DNA from: Bdellovibrionales bacterium
GTDB lineage: Bacteria; Bdellovibrionota; Bdellovibrionia; Bdellovibrionales; UBA1609
Assembly: GCA_020850475.1 (NCBI GenBank)
Contig: JADZEO010000163.1
Span: 1-40,241 of the forward strand
Length of the DNA stretch: 40,241 nt
Direction: 5' to 3'
In this document: positions 40,203 through 40,241 of the stretch, in pieces
Layout: every line of letters begins with the position of its first letter
Position numbering within the stretch: the first letter of the stretch is position 1
Notes under the pieces: model-generated
Seen by the model: the letters and a program-made list of their open reading frames with translations, nothing else
Database searches by the model: none
What the model was told of the DNA's origin: nothing
Program-made: the position numbers and the translations under genes

Positions 40203-40241
40203 TTTTCACCATCCTCGGCGGCAGTCAATTGTTTCTTGGCG
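40115..40241. mobile_element. Probable end of an IS21-like insertion sequence (partial)
   Basis: The AbiEii frame breaks at a TGTCCG sequence. GATTTCACCA then occurs at 40120-40129 and 40143-40152, followed by TTTGACCAC and TCTGACCAC, giving a 23-24-base repeat. Repeated subterminal motifs and TG termini are typical of IS21-family ends. The sequence is GC-richer than the neighbouring island. The element continues past the window, so no transposase is visible. Confidence 0.55.

Noticed and set aside
1-40241. CRISPR arrays, rRNA genes and complete tRNA genes
   Set aside because: No regularly spaced 25-40 base repeats, no rRNA-like conserved stretches and no complete cloverleaf were seen on either strand.

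Overview
The window most likely comes from a Bdellovibrio-like bacterium (Bdellovibrionota) or a close relative. The main clue is three divergent members of the TIGR02147/DUF4423 regulator family, which is characteristically expanded in Bdellovibrio and Fibrobacter. The many secreted, lipoprotein and outer-membrane genes fit this, as do the short single-gene units on alternating strands. The assignment is an inference; no rRNA or complete tRNA gene is present to confirm it.

Bases 1-26.3 kb are GC-richer and look like long-resident chromosome. They hold the end of a secreted protein, a lipoprotein with a PPDK-type ATP-binding domain, and an oxidative-stress locus (oxyR divergent from ahpC-ahpF, with an OxyR half-operator between). 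Next come a fasciclin-domain protein, a tandem SRPBCC protein, SelO, a nitrobindin-like protein and a TIGR02147 regulator. An Asp-rich calcium-binding-type peptide follows, then a lipoprotein - TIGR02147 - lipoprotein unit in which the two lipoproteins are paralogues. After these lie a ChrA-type transporter, a PaiB-like FMN protein, a secreted protein divergent from a third TIGR02147 gene, a three-gene secreted-protein operon, a beta-helix protein, a PepSY protein, an S41 protease, a lipoprotein and an outer-membrane barrel.

Bases 26.3-30 kb are an accessory strip of small genes: two HigBA-like toxin-antitoxin pairs, a PIN-like toxin remnant, and two copies of an apparently undescribed two-gene module. 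Each module has a recombinase-C-terminal-domain protein lacking the catalytic domain (both copies damaged), followed 9-13 bases later by a small GTG-started hydrophobic-leader peptide ending in a similar Ser...Trp motif. Base composition drops to AT-rich from about 28.3 kb to the end, suggesting acquired DNA.

Bases 30-37 kb carry a TetR gene with two near-identical palindromic operators. They control a five-gene envelope-transport operon: FtsX-like permease, LolA-like periplasmic protein, outer-membrane barrel, LolD-like ATPase and chalcone-isomerase-like protein. A cluster of small membrane proteins, a cupin and a frameshifted His-rich secreted protein follows. Bases 37-40.2 kb are a defence island: a tRNA/tmRNA-like 3' end fragment, a structured intergenic region, an OLD-family AAA/Toprim nuclease and an AbiEi-type antitoxin. 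The nuclease and antitoxin share an identical 7-11-7 inverted-repeat operator. An AbiEii-type toxin follows, cut off by what looks like the end of an IS21-like element at the window edge. Several single-base frameshifts and one nonsense change in 26-37 kb mean real decay or assembly errors should be distinguished.
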